A stretch of 64,000 nucleotides of DNA from ZC4RG30 sp963726085. GTDB taxonomy: Bacteria; Pseudomonadota; Gammaproteobacteria; Steroidobacterales; Steroidobacteraceae. The stretch covers positions 334,898 to 398,897 of the forward strand of contig CAVSAR010000004.1 of the NCBI GenBank assembly GCA_963726085.1. Direction: 5' to 3'. A program made the position numbers and the translations under genes. This document shows, piece by piece, positions 38,294-47,634 of the stretch (positions are counted from its first letter, which is position 1; every line of letters begins with the position of its first letter). The notes beneath the pieces were generated by a model. It had not been told where the DNA came from and searched no databases. It was given only the letters and a program-made list of their open reading frames with translations.

Positions 38294-38941
38294 ATGTCGC
38301 GTTCCAGGTTTTTCGTGTTGGTGACGTCGGTTGCACTGGCCACTGCGGCCCTGGCCGCGCCTGCCCAGGCCGAAGGCGATGCTGCCCGCGGCAAGGTCCT
38401 GGCCTATACCTGCCTTGGCTGCCACGGCATCCCCAACTACAAGAGCGTGTACCCGACCTATTCGGTGCCCGAGCTGCGCGGCCAGCACGCCGAATACCTG
38501 GTCACGGCCCTCAAGGCGTATCGCAGTGGCGAGCGCGGCCACGCCACCATGCATGCGCACGCGTCGACGCTGTCGGACCAGGACATGCAGGACGTGGCCG
38601 CCTACCTGGGCGGCGAATCGATCAAGACGGCCACCTCCGGGGCAGCGCCTGACTCCGCCGGCATGCCGCCCGCGGTAGCCACCTGCGCCGCCTGCCATGG
38701 TCACAACGGCGTGGGCATCATGGGCCTCTATCCGACCTTGAGCGGCCAGCACGCCGATTACCTCGAGCACTCGCTGCTGGCGTATCGCACCGGTGGGCGC
38801 AAGAACCCCATCATGGGGCCGTTCGCCAGCCAGCTGAAGCCCGAGGAAATCAAGCAGGTGGCCGAGTACTACGCTGCGCAGACCCCGGCGCTGCAGACGG
38901 TGCCGCGGCGCGAGAACATCCTGCGCGCCAAGGTCAACTGA
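38294..38941 (+). CDS. Di-heme cytochrome c4-like protein
   Basis: A 215-residue periplasmic protein. The signal peptide ends APAQAEGD; two heme-attachment motifs CLGCH and CAACH start tandem cytochrome c domains, with distal Met candidates in the HATMHAHAS and NPIMGPFA regions. It carries electrons to a terminal oxidase. ATG 38294 is preceded by a GAGG ribosome-binding site. A TAATAT at about 38250 may be the -10. The 120 bp between dtd and this gene is a divergent control region. Confidence 0.92.
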   Translation: MSRSRFFVLVTSVALATAALAAPAQAEGDAARGKVLAYTCLGCHGIPNYKSVYPTYSVPELRGQHAEYLVTALKAYRSGERGHATMHAHASTLSDQDMQDVAAYLGGESIKTATSGAAPDSAGMPPAVATCAACHGHNGVGIMGLYPTLSGQHADYLEHSLLAYRTGGRKNPIMGPFASQLKPEEIKQVAEYYAAQTPALQTVPRRENILRAKVN

Positions 38942-38957
38942 CCTTAAGTCCCTCGCG

Positions 38958-40922
38958 CTACTTGAGCTGGCGCAGGAACTGCGCCACGGTTGCCAGATAC
39001 ACATCGCGATTGGCTTTCTTGCGAAAGCCGTGACCCTCGTCCCTGGCCGCCAGGTACCAGGCGTCGGTGCCATTGAGGCGCAGCTGCTGTAGCAGCTGTT
39101 CGGATTCGGTGGCTGGCACGCGCGGATCGTTGAGTCCCTGCACGATCAGCACCGGCTTGCGGATGGACTTCACGTTGGTCAGCGGCGAGATGTCCTGCAG
39201 GAACCGGCGCATCTTGGGATCGCGCTCATCGCCATATTCCGCGCGCCGCCGGTCGCGCCGGTACGCGGAGGTGTTGGTCAGGAAAGTCACGAAGCCGCTG
39301 ATGCCCACGACATCCACGCCGCCGGCCAGGCGGTCGCTGTAGTGCACCAGCGACGACAGCGCCATGTAGCCGCCATAGGAACCGCCCATTACCACCACGT
39401 GGCCGCGATCCAACTCGTGCTGCAGGCCGATCCACACCAGCAGTGAACCAATATCGCGCACGGCATCCTCGCGCAGCACCCCGTCATCCAGCTGCAGGAA
39501 GCTGCGGCCGTAGCCGGCCGAGCCGCGCACGTTGGGGGCGATCACCACGTAGCCCAGTTCATTGACCAGGTACTGCGTGAACGCGCTGAAGCCGGGACGG
39601 TACTGGGATTCCGGTCCGCCGTGGATGTCGATGAGCACCGGATGCGGGCCCGGGGTGCGCGGCCGGTAGACAAACGCGTCCAGCTGGCGCGGCTTGCCGT
39701 CCTGCTGGTCCCACGTGGGAAACTCGATGCGCTGCGCGGCCACCAGCTTGGCCGGGTCGATGGGCCCCAGTTCGCTTTGCGTCCAGCGCGCCAGCGTGGG
39801 GGCCGGGGAGTCCAGCGACAGCACATAGACATCCTCCGGCGACTGCGCGGTTTCCAGCGCTACACCTAAGCGCTTGCCATCGCGGCTGAACCGCAGCGAC
39901 CCGATCAGCGCGCCGGGCGGCAGCCCCGGCAACAGGATGTCGGCCTGCTGCATAAGGTCGTGCAGCACCAGCCGGTCGATGCCGCGCTCGTTGATGGTGT
40001 AGGCGATGAAGTGCCCGTCACTGCTGGTGTCGAAGCGCTCCACGTCGCCGTGGGCCTGCGGCGCCAGCAGTTTCTGCTCGCCGCTGAACATGTCCACGTA
40101 GCGCAGCTCGACGAATTCCCCGCCATGGTCGCTGAGCACGAAGATGCCGCGGCCGTCGCGCGCGAACCGCGCCTGGCGTATGGCCATGGGCCCCTTCTGT
40201 CCTGCGGCCGGTTCCACCGGGGTGCGGGTGCCGGTGACCGCATCGGCCAGCTCCAGGTAGCTCTCGGTGGCCGAGACCTGGCGCAGCAGCAGCAGCTTGT
40301 TGTCGTCCAGCGACCAGTCCTGCACTTGCAGTGCATCGTGGTTGCCGGCGACCACCAGTCGCGGTGCGGCGGTGGCCGAGGTGTCGACCAGGTAGATGTC
40401 GTAGCTGGCGCCATCGCGCCCGTTGCCGTAGAACGCGATGCGCTTGCCGTCATGCGCCCACACCGGCGTGCCATTGAGCGACTTGCCGTCGGTCAGCAGC
40501 CGCTCCGTGCCGTCCTTGAGGCTGCGCAGGTAGATCTGGTCGTTCTCGTTGCCACCCTTGTCCATCAGGAACAGCAGGCTGTCGGCATCGTAGGGATTGG
40601 CCACCGCCCCGGACACCGGCTCGGCATGGAAGGTCAGCTGCTCGCGGTAGCCCAGGGGCGCGCGCAGCCGGTGCAGCTGCGGCGTGTTGCCGAAGCGCGT
40701 GGTGATGATCAGGCTGCCATCGGCCAGCCAGTCGGCGATGCTGGCGCTGCGCGATTCCAGGTAGCGCGCAAGGTTGCCGGCCTCGTCGGTGGCCGCATCG
40801 GGTATCCCGTCGAACACCAGGTTGCCGCGATCCACGCGCCCGGGCGTGGCCGCATCAGCCGCGGCCATATAAATGAGGGTGGCCAGCGCGGCGAGCAGCG
40901 TGTTGAAATGAACCTGTTTCAT
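38958..40922 (-). CDS. Exported S9-family prolyl oligopeptidase-type serine peptidase
   Basis: A 654-residue protein. The signal peptide (TLLAALATLIYMAAADA) leads to a beta-propeller of WD40/TolB-like repeats (for example GTPVWAHDGKRIAFYG, QARFARDGRGIFVLSD) and a C-terminal alpha/beta hydrolase with nucleophile Ser515 in GGSYGGYM, Asp in LNDPRVPATES and His in DEGHGF. It cleaves peptides, often after Pro or at the N-terminus in dipeptidyl peptidases. Its ATG shares the CATG at 40920-40923 with the divergent reductase gene, so no spacer exists between the two coding regions. Confidence 0.92.
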   Translation of the reverse strand: MKQVHFNTLLAALATLIYMAAADAATPGRVDRGNLVFDGIPDAATDEAGNLARYLESRSASIADWLADGSLIITTRFGNTPQLHRLRAPLGYREQLTFHAEPVSGAVANPYDADSLLFLMDKGGNENDQIYLRSLKDGTERLLTDGKSLNGTPVWAHDGKRIAFYGNGRDGASYDIYLVDTSATAAPRLVVAGNHDALQVQDWSLDDNKLLLLRQVSATESYLELADAVTGTRTPVEPAAGQKGPMAIRQARFARDGRGIFVLSDHGGEFVELRYVDMFSGEQKLLAPQAHGDVERFDTSSDGHFIAYTINERGIDRLVLHDLMQQADILLPGLPPGALIGSLRFSRDGKRLGVALETAQSPEDVYVLSLDSPAPTLARWTQSELGPIDPAKLVAAQRIEFPTWDQQDGKPRQLDAFVYRPRTPGPHPVLIDIHGGPESQYRPGFSAFTQYLVNELGYVVIAPNVRGSAGYGRSFLQLDDGVLREDAVRDIGSLLVWIGLQHELDRGHVVVMGGSYGGYMALSSLVHYSDRLAGGVDVVGISGFVTFLTNTSAYRRDRRRAEYGDERDPKMRRFLQDISPLTNVKSIRKPVLIVQGLNDPRVPATESEQLLQQLRLNGTDAWYLAARDEGHGFRKKANRDVYLATVAQFLRQLK

Positions 40923-41916
40923 GACCACACAGTCTACCTTTCCTGCGTTTCGCATCCATGAGAGCGGTGCGCGCCTCGAGCGCCTGACGCTGGAGGACCT
41001 GTCGCCCGGCGAAGTGGTGATCCGCGTCCAGTGGTCGGGCATCAACTACAAGGATGCGCTGGCTGCGACCGGCGGCCGCATCGTGCGTCGCTTTCCCCTG
41101 GTGGGCGGCGTGGACCTGTCAGGCGTGGTCGAGTCGTCAAGTGATGCCGGCCTCAAGCCTGGCGATGCGGTGCTGGTCACCGGCTGCGGACTGTCCGAGA
41201 CGCGCGACGGTGGCTACGCTGCGCGCGCTCGCGTGCCCGCGCAGGCAGTGGTCAAGTTGCCCGCGCCGCTGTCGCTGCGTGATGCGATGACCATCGGCAC
41301 GGCCGGCTTCGCGGCCGCGCTGGCCATCACGCAGCTGGAACACAATGGCCTCAAGGTCGGCGATGGCCCGGTGGCGGTTACCGGTGCCACCGGCGGCGTG
41401 GGCTGCATTGCCATCGACATGCTCTCGCAGCGTGGTTACGAGGTGTTTGCGCTGACGCGCAAGTCCGCTGCGGTGGATTTCCTGCGCAGCCTCGGCGCCA
41501 GCCAGGTGCTGGTGGGCGACGCACAGGGCATCGGACCCAAGCCCCTGGAAGCCGAACGCTGGGCCGGGGCCATCGACAATGTCGGCGGCGAACTGCTGGG
41601 CGGCTGATCCGCAGCACCCGTGCCGGCGGCAGCGTTGCCGCGGTGGGCCTGGCCGGCAGGCGCGGATCTGTACGTCAGCCTGATGCCCTTCCTGCTGCGC
41701 GGGGTCAACCTGCTGGGCGTCAATTCCGCGGCCACCCGCCGCGACAAGCGACTGGCCATATGGAAGCGCATTGCCAGCGACCTGCTGCCGCGTCATCTTG
41801 ACGACATCGCGACGCGGGTCGTGGCACTGGAGCAATTGCCGGATGCTTTCTCCGGCTACAAGGAAGGCAGTCATCTGGGTCGCACGCTGGTGAGAATGGA
41901 TGGCGATGATCAGTGA
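40921..41916 (+). CDS. AcuI/YhdH-type NADPH quinone oxidoreductase (acryloyl-CoA reductase-like), two frameshifts
   Basis: About 330 residues of the zinc-less MDR family: RVQWSGINYKDALAATGG, FPLVGGVDLSGVVESS, GTAGFAAALAITQLE and the NADPH motif VTGATGGVGCIAIDML. The frame breaks near 41600 (at GGELLGGL) and near 41660 (AAVGLAGG then ADLYVSLMPFLLRGVNLLGV); the C-terminus RIASDLLPRH...LEQLPDAF is intact to the TGA at 41914-41916. YhdH/AcuI reduces acrylyl-CoA to propionyl-CoA in some bacteria. Its start overlaps the S9 peptidase start. Confidence 0.88.
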
Positions 41917-42444
41917 ATCCGTGAATGCCGATCCGGCCATCGCGCGCCGGCGCCTGCTGGTGCTGCTGTCGACATTGCTCGAGTCGCTGTATGAGCCGGC
42001 CGCGGTGAGCGTGCTGGCCACGCTGCAGCCGGGTTACATGCAATCGGGTGGCGGCACGCATCCCCGGCAGTTCCTATGAACTGTCGGCGCAGCGGGCCGC
42101 CGAGGCCATGGACAAGCTGCTGGCCCTGCGCGGCACCGTGCCGCCCGGGTTGTGCCCCGCGTTCGCGCAGGCCGACATGGATGCGCGCTATGCCGTGCTG
42201 GCCGGCAAGGAGCCGCCGCGGGTCGCAGCCTGTACCCGTACTGCACGGACGTGGTCGACGCCGGCGCGGCAGTGAATCGGCACGGCACTGCTGCGCCTGC
42301 TACGATGCGGTGGAGCCATCTTCACGCCGCAGCAGATACGGCGCTCGACCGCTGCTGCTTCGCTGGGGACAGGCGCCACCGGAGCTCGACGCGATGCCCG
42401 TGCAGCAGTTCGTCGCCCAGTTCGTGCGCAACGCGGCGCCGTGA
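41903..42444 (+). pseudogene. Unrecognised small protein gene, frame broken several times
   Basis: An ATG at 41903 overlaps the reductase end and reads MAMISESVNADPAIARRRLLV through LLSTLLESLYEP before a stop. Helical, protein-like segments continue in other frames: IPGSSYELSAQRAAEAMDKL, AFAQADMDARYAVLAGKEPP and finally ELDAMPVQQFVAQFVRNAAP, which ends in a GTGA overlap with rsmG. Together they could encode about 175 residues. I do not recognise the family. It could be one gene with three or more indels or a decayed gene; the clean overlap with rsmG favours a real operon member. Confidence 0.4.
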
Positions 42445-43099
42445 CCGCCAGCGCCGGGCCGCTGGTCAACGGTGCCGGCAGGCTGGGGGTGTTGCTTGAT
42501 CACGGCCAGGTCGAGCAGCTGGAACGCCTGGTGTCCGAGCTGCTGCGCTGGAACAAGGCCTACAACCTCACCTCGATCACCGATCCTGACCTGATCCTCA
42601 CGCATCACCTGCTGGATTCCTTGAGCGTGCATCCGGAGCTGGTGGGCGCGCGCATCGCGGACGTGGGCACGGGCGCGGGGTTTCCCGGCCTGCCGCTGGC
42701 CATCACCAACCCGCAGCGCTCCTTCACCCTGATCGATGCGGTGGACAAGAAGCTGCGCTTCGTCGACCACGCGGCACGCGAGCTGGGACTGGCCAATGTG
42801 CAGACCCGCCATGCCCGCGTCGAGCAACTGCGCGATGGCCCCTTCGACACCGTGGTGGCGCGGGCCTACGCCCCCATGCCGCGATTGCTGCCCTCAATCG
42901 CCACGCTGTGCGGCGCGCACACCAAGGTGGTGGCCATGAAGGGGCGCTGGCCGCCGGCGGCCGGTTCCGATGAGGCCGGCCCGTTTCCGGCCGGCTGGCA
43001 GCTGGAGGTGGCGCGTCGGTGTTCGTGCCCGGACTCGATGCCGAGCGGCACCTGCTGGTGCTGCGCCAACACCTTCCGGACACCCATTCCCATCTGTAA
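42441..43099 (+). CDS. rsmG: 16S rRNA (guanine(527)-N7)-methyltransferase, frameshift near the end
   Basis: About 218 residues with a GTG start. The Rossmann methyltransferase is clear: LLRWNKAYNLTSITDP, the SAM motif I DVGTGAGFPGLPLAI, VDKKLRFVDHAARELGL and VVARAYAPMPRLL. A shift near 43015 moves the ending into another frame, VFVPGLDAERHLLVLRQH, finishing at TAA 43097-43099. Loss of RsmG confers low-level streptomycin resistance in several bacteria; here the break is more likely a sequencing indel. It heads the parAB-atp block; mnmG, often upstream, is absent. Confidence 0.92.
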
Positions 43100-43138
43100 A
43101 TGGCAACTGGCGTGGTGGTTGCCTACACTGCCGGCGCA

Positions 43139-43934
43139 ATGAAGCGCGTAATCGCAGTGGCCAACCAGAAGGGCGGCGTGGGCAAGACCACCACCGCCGT
43201 GAACCTGGCTGCGTCGCTGGCGGCCACGCAGCGGCGCGTGCTGCTGATCGACCTGGACCCGCAGGGCAACGCCACCATGGGCTGCGGCGTGGAAAAGGCC
43301 AGCGTGCAGCTGGGAAGCTGCGAGGTGCTGCTGGGTGATTGCACCGCCGAACAGGCCATCGTGCCGGTGGTCGACAGCCAGTTCTGGCTGTTGCCCACCA
43401 ACCAGGACCTGACCTCCGCGGAGGTGCGGTTGCTGATGTCCGGTGACGGTCGCGAGACGCGGCTGCGCGATGCGCTGGCGCCGGTGCGCGACCGCTTTGA
43501 CCTGGTCATCATCGACTGCCCGCCCTCGCTCAACATGCTGACGGTCAACGCACTGGTGGCCGCCGATAGCGTGCTGGTACCCATGCAGTGCGAGTACTAC
43601 GCACTGGAGGGGCTGTCGGCCCTGAGCGCGACCATCGACCAGATCGGCGAGGCCGCCAACCCGGGGCTGCATATCGAGGGGATCCTGCGCACCATGTTCG
43701 ATCCCCGGAACAACCTGTCCAACGAAGTCAGCGGCCAGTTGATGCAGCATTTCGGGGATACGGTGTTTCGCACGGTGATTCCGCGCAACGTGCGGCTGGC
43801 CGAAGCCCCGTCCTTTGGCAAGCCGGTGCTGCTGCATGACAAGGATTCTCGCGGCGCGCTGGCGTATCTGGCCCTGGCCGGCGAGATGATTCGCCGCGAA
43901 GAAGCAGCCGGCCGCGGGGAGCGCAGCGTCATGA
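43139..43934 (+). CDS. parA: Chromosome-partitioning ATPase ParA/Soj, tail frameshift
   Basis: About 265 residues. The deviant Walker A KGGVGKTTTAVNLAASLA, LIDLDPQGNATMG (Walker A') and LVIIDCPPSLNMLT (Walker B) identify a ParA/Soj ATPase that works with ParB and parS in origin segregation. The frame runs without a stop into ParB. The ATGA at 43931 is the expected 4-bp stop/start overlap if one base is corrected in the last codons (near 43912, a GGCCGCGGGG run). I infer a separate parA with an indel rather than a real fusion. Confidence 0.93.
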
Positions 43935-44856
43935 GTGACAAGAAGCCGGCACTGGGACGGGGACTGGCGGACCTGCTGGGCCAGGCCCGGCCGCGCGCGG
44001 CCATTGCCCCGGTGGCACCGGGCGCCGACCATCCCGCGCCGGCCGGTCGGCGAGGAGCTGGCGCAATATCGCGCTGGATCTGCTGGAGCGCGGCCACTAC
44101 CAGCCGCGCATCGACATGCGCCAGGAGGCGCTCGAAGAACTGGCGATCTCCATCCGCAACCAGGGCGTGATCCAGCCCATCGTGGTGCGGCCGCTGGCGG
44201 GCGCCGGCTGCGGGACAGCCCCAGCGCTACGAGATCATCGCCGGCGAGCGTCGCTGGCGCGCCGCGCAGGATCGCCGGCCTCGACTACAATTCCTGCGGT
44301 GGTGCGCCGCGTGCCCGACGACGCCGCCATCGCCATGGCGCTGATCGAGAACATCCAGCGCGAGAACCTCAATCCGCTTGAAGAGGCGCGCGCGCTGGAG
44401 CGCCTGATCGCCGAGTTCGGCGTGACCCACCAGCAGGCCGCCGATGCCGTGGGTCGTTCGCGCGCCGCGGTCAGCAACCTGCTGCGCCTGCTGGAGCTGG
44501 CCCCGGAAGTGGCGGAGCTGGTCGAAAAGCGCCTGATCGAGATGGGTCACGCCCGGGCGTTGCTGGGGCTGGCGCACAAGCGCCAGCAGGCCGAGGTGGG
44601 CAATCTGGTGGCCCGCAATGGATTGTCGGTGCGCGAGACCGAAGCCCTGGTGCGCAGGATGCTGACCCCGGCCGCGGAACGCCGCGATGCTGCGGAGCAG
44701 CAAGTGGATCCCAATGTCCGTGCGCTGCAGCAGGAACTGGCGGAGCGGCTGGGAGCCAAGGTCTTGATTCAACAGGGATCTGGAGGCAAGGGCAAGCTGG
44801 TGGTCAGCTACAACAGCCTCGATGAACTGGACGGTATCCTGGCCCGCATCCAGTAG
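43931..44856 (+). CDS. parB: Chromosome-partitioning protein ParB, several frameshifts
   Basis: About 300 residues. It begins MSDKKPALGRGLADLLGQ. The CTPase/parS-binding core is split over frames: LLERGHYQPRIDMRQEALEEL, QRYEIIAGERRWRAAQ, then the intact stretch from VPDDAAIAMALIENIQRENLNPLEEA through the helix-turn-helix THQQAADAVGRSRAAVSNLL to the C-terminal dimer domain YNSLDELDGIL. Breaks lie near 44035, 44070, 44212 and 44275. The GERR motif of the CTP pocket is present, so the protein is probably functional once errors are fixed. Confidence 0.92.
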
Positions 44857-44879
44857 AGATCGCTGCCTATGCATTGACC

Positions 44880-44908
44880 TTGAACGGCCCCTGCCCAGCC
44901 CGTATACT
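44880..44908 (+). promoter_or_regulatory. Sigma-70 promoter of the ATP synthase operon
   Basis: TTGAAC (44880-44885), a 17-bp spacer, then TATACT (44903-44908). The predicted start point near 44915 lies about 19 nt before the atpI GTG. It is the best vegetative promoter match in the window. Confidence 0.75.
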
Positions 44909-44933
44909 TCGCGCGCTTTTTGATCGGTCCAAA

Positions 44934-45397
44934 GTGAGTTTCAGGGAGCGCAGGTGGCGAAATGAGCTGCCGGACTTGAGGCGGGTCGCCTACGGGCTGG
45001 TACTCGCGCAGCTCATTCTCACGGTGGCCGTGGCGCTGGTCTCACTGGTCTTCTGGAATCGCACTGCTGCCCTGTCGGCCGCCATCGGTGGCGGCATCGG
45101 CGTGGCGGCCAACCTGGTGCTGGCCTGGTGGCCTTCCGCAAGGGTGGCTCGCTGGCGCAGATGGTGCGCGCGTTCTACGTGGGCGAAGCCGCGAAGTTCG
45201 GCGTGACGATTGTCCTGTTCGTGGTGGTGCTGGCCACCCTCAGGGGCAGGCTGGTGCCCGGCGCGTTGTTTGGCGCGTTTGTAGCTACGTTCCTGGTGCA
45301 CTGGCTGGTGCTGCCGCGGGCGATGCGCAGGCTGGATGCAATCCGGCCGGTAGCCAGAGTTGATGGCAGGTTTCTGAGGACAAGGGTCGCTACTTGA
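44934..45397 (+). CDS. atpI: ATP synthase accessory protein AtpI, one frameshift
   Basis: About 154 residues with four TM helices (LVLAQLILTVAVALVSLVFW, AIGGGIGVAANLVLA, then VTIVLFVVVLATLRG and ALFGAFVATFLVHWLVLP). AtpI helps c-ring assembly. The shift is near 45127 (CTGGCCTGGTGGCC), joining NLVLA to VAFRKGGSLAQMVRAFY. The GTG at 44934 is the likely start because it follows the promoter directly; the stop TGA overlaps the region of the atpB leader. Confidence 0.85.
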
Positions 45398-45402
45398 AGA
45401 TC

Positions 45403-46266
45403 ATGGCTGAACACGAAGCCCCGAGCACCGGCGAGTACATTCGCCACCACATCACCTTCCTTTCCAACAAGGAACAGACCTCGATCGTCGATTTTTCGGT
45501 GATCAACTGGGACAGCGTGGCGTGGTCGGTGTTGCTGGCCCTGGCGTTCGGCGCCAGTTTCTACTTCGCAACGCGCAAGGCCACCGCCGGTGCGCCGCGC
45601 GGCTTCCAGGCCTTCATCGAGCTGGTGGTCGAATTTGTCGACAACACGGTGCGCGACAGCTACCACGGCACCAGCCGGCTGATCGCCCCGCTGGCCCTGA
45701 CCATCTTCGGCTGGGTGTTCCTGTTCAACTGCATGGACGTCATGCCGGTAGACCTGTTCCCGACCCTCGCCGGCGAGCGCCGGCCTGGCGCACATGAAGG
45801 TGGTGCCCGACAACGGACCTCAACATCACCTTCGGCCTGTCGCTGACAGTGTTCGCACTCATCATCTACTACAGCATCCGCTTCAAGGGCCTGGGTGGCT
45901 TCCTGGGCGAGCTCACGCTGCATCCGTTCCAGTCGAAGAACACGGCGGTGCAGGTGGCATTGATGCCCATCAACTTCATCCTCGAGTTCGTGCCGTTCAT
46001 CGCCAAGCCCGTGTCACTGTCGCTGCGTCTCTACGGCAACATGTTTGCCGGCGAGATGATCTTCATGCTGATCGCGCTGTTCACCCTGTCGGCCGGGCTT
46101 CCATGGGCTGACCACGGTCGGCGGCTGGATGGGGTGGTGGCGCAGTTGGTGCTGGGGATCGTGTGGTCGGTGTTTCACTTCCTGATCGGCATCCTGCAGG
46201 CGTTCATCTTCATGATCCTGACGGTCATCTACCTGAGCCTGGCCAGCGAGAAGTCCAGCGCACTGA
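45403..46266 (+). CDS. atpB: ATP synthase F0 subunit a, about five indels
   Basis: About 287 residues. It starts MAEHEAPSTGEYIRHHITFL. The membrane part contains FGWVFLFNCMDVMPVDLFPT, FALIIYYSIRFKGLGGFLGE and the proton-path Arg in SLSLRLYGNMFAGEM, then QLVLGIVWSVFHFLIGILQAFIFMIL. Frame changes lie near 45780 and 45820, as a compensating pair near 46098 and 46122 (correct reading AGFHGLTTVGGWMGVVAQ), and near 46252, after which the natural end reads LASEKPAH and TGA. Five breaks in an essential gene whose residues are all retained argue for sequencing error. Confidence 0.92.
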
Positions 46267-46311
46267 TTTTTGGATTACGGTTTCGATTCGACGTTTTTTC
46301 TGGAGGAAATT

Positions 46312-46576
46312 ATGGAATATGCAAACGTACAAGGCATGACGGCACTGGCCGTCGGCATCATCTTCGGTCTGGGCGCACTGGGTACCGCCATCGGCTTCGG
46401 CCTGCTGGGCGGCAAGCTGCTGGAAGGTTCGGCCCGCCAGCCGGAACTGGGCCCGATGTTGCTGGGTCGCTTCTTCGTGGTCGCGGCGTTCGTCGACGCG
46501 GTGGCGATGATCGGCATCGGCTTCGCGCTGTTCTTCACCTTCGCGAATCCGTTCCTCGGCCGGCGTCGCGCAGTAA
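46312..46576 (+). CDS. atpE: ATP synthase F0 subunit c, terminal frameshift
   Basis: About 88 residues forming the rotor ring. Two helices: ALAVGIIFGLGALGTAIGFG with the Gly-rich packing motif and VAAFVDAVAMIGIGFALFF with the proton-binding Asp in VDAVAMI. The polar loop is ARQPEL. A GGAGGAAAT ribosome-binding site precedes the start, suiting the high stoichiometry. One extra base near 46560 removes the stop and fuses the frame to atpF; corrected, it ends NPFLGGVAQ and TAA. Confidence 0.94.
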
Positions 46577-46596
46577 CGGTCTCCCGGGAGCTTGCT

Positions 46597-47068
46597 GTGA
46601 ATATCAATCTCACATTGGTCATCCAGATGGTGGTGTTCGCACTGCTGATCTGGTTCACCATGAAGTTCATCTGGCCGCCGATCCTCGGGCCTGATGGAAG
46701 CGCGCTCGAAGAAGATCGCGCTCGGCCTCGCCGCCGCTGAGAAGGGGCAGCAGGACTTCGCCAATGCTGAACAGCGCGCCGAGGGCGTGATCACCGAGGC
46801 GCGAGTCCGTGCCAACGAGATCATCGACCAGGCACAGCGCCGCTCCAACGACATGGTCGAGGCTGCGCGGGTCAAGGCGCTGGAAGAGGGCGAGCGACTG
46901 GTCGCCGCCGCACGCAGCCAGATCGAGCTGGCCACCACCCGCGCACGGGAAGACCTGCGCAAGGAAGTGGCGCAGCTGGCCGTCAACTCCGCCTCCAAGT
47001 TGCTGGGTCGCGAGATCGACGCCAGCGCACACGCGGACCTGCTGGGCGCATTGGCCAAAGAGATCTAA
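46597..47068 (+). CDS. atpF: ATP synthase F0 subunit b, one frameshift
   Basis: About 157 residues with a GTG start. TM helix NLTLVIQMVVFALLIWFTMK, then a long stalk coiled coil (RSKKIALGLAAAEKGQQDFA, NEIIDQAQRRSNDMVEAARV) ending DLLGALAKEI. An extra C near 46691 splits WPPILG from LMEARSKKI. The stator stalk links F1 to subunit a. The atpH ATG follows the stop directly. Confidence 0.94.
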
Positions 47069-47609
47069 ATGGCAGATCGCAGCACCATCGCGCGTCCCTA
47101 CGCCAAGGCGGCCTTCGCCGAAGCCAGGAGCGCCAATGCGCTGGACGCCTGGTCGACGCTGCTGCAGCGGGGTGCCGCCGTGGTTTCCGACGAGCGCATC
47201 TCCGCGCTGATCGGCAGCCCCAAGGTGACCGCCGCCGCAGCTGGCGCAGCTGGTCACCGACGTGGCTGGCACCGCCGGCACCGGCGAGGCGGGCGGCAAT
47301 TTCCTGCGTTTGCTGGCCGACAGCCGTCGTCTCGGATTCCTCCCCGAGATCGCGGCCCGGTTCCAGGCGCTCAAGGACGATGCCGAAGGAACCGTCGACG
47401 TCACGGTGACTTCGGCGGCCGCCATGCCCGATGCGCAGCGCGAGCAGATCGCCGCCGCGCTGGCCAAGCGCTTCAACCGCAAGGTGCGCGTGCACGCCGA
47501 CGTGGATCCTGCGCTGATTGGCGGCGCCGTGGTGCGCGCCGGCGACATGGTGATCGACGGCTCCCTCAAATCGCGACTCGAGCGCATGGCGTTCGAGCTG
47601 ACTGCTTAA
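47069..47609 (+). CDS. atpH: ATP synthase F1 subunit delta, one frameshift
   Basis: About 180 residues. The N-terminal helical domain has RSTIARPYAKAAFAEA and the C-terminal portion ALAKRFNRKVRVHADVDPAL and GGAVVRAGDMVIDGSLKSRL. The frame breaks near 47240 between SPKVTAA and DVAGTAGTGEAGGNFLRLLA. It caps the alpha3beta3 head and binds the b stalk. Confidence 0.93.
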
Positions 47610-47634
47610 GAATTTTTGTAAAGGACATCAAGTC

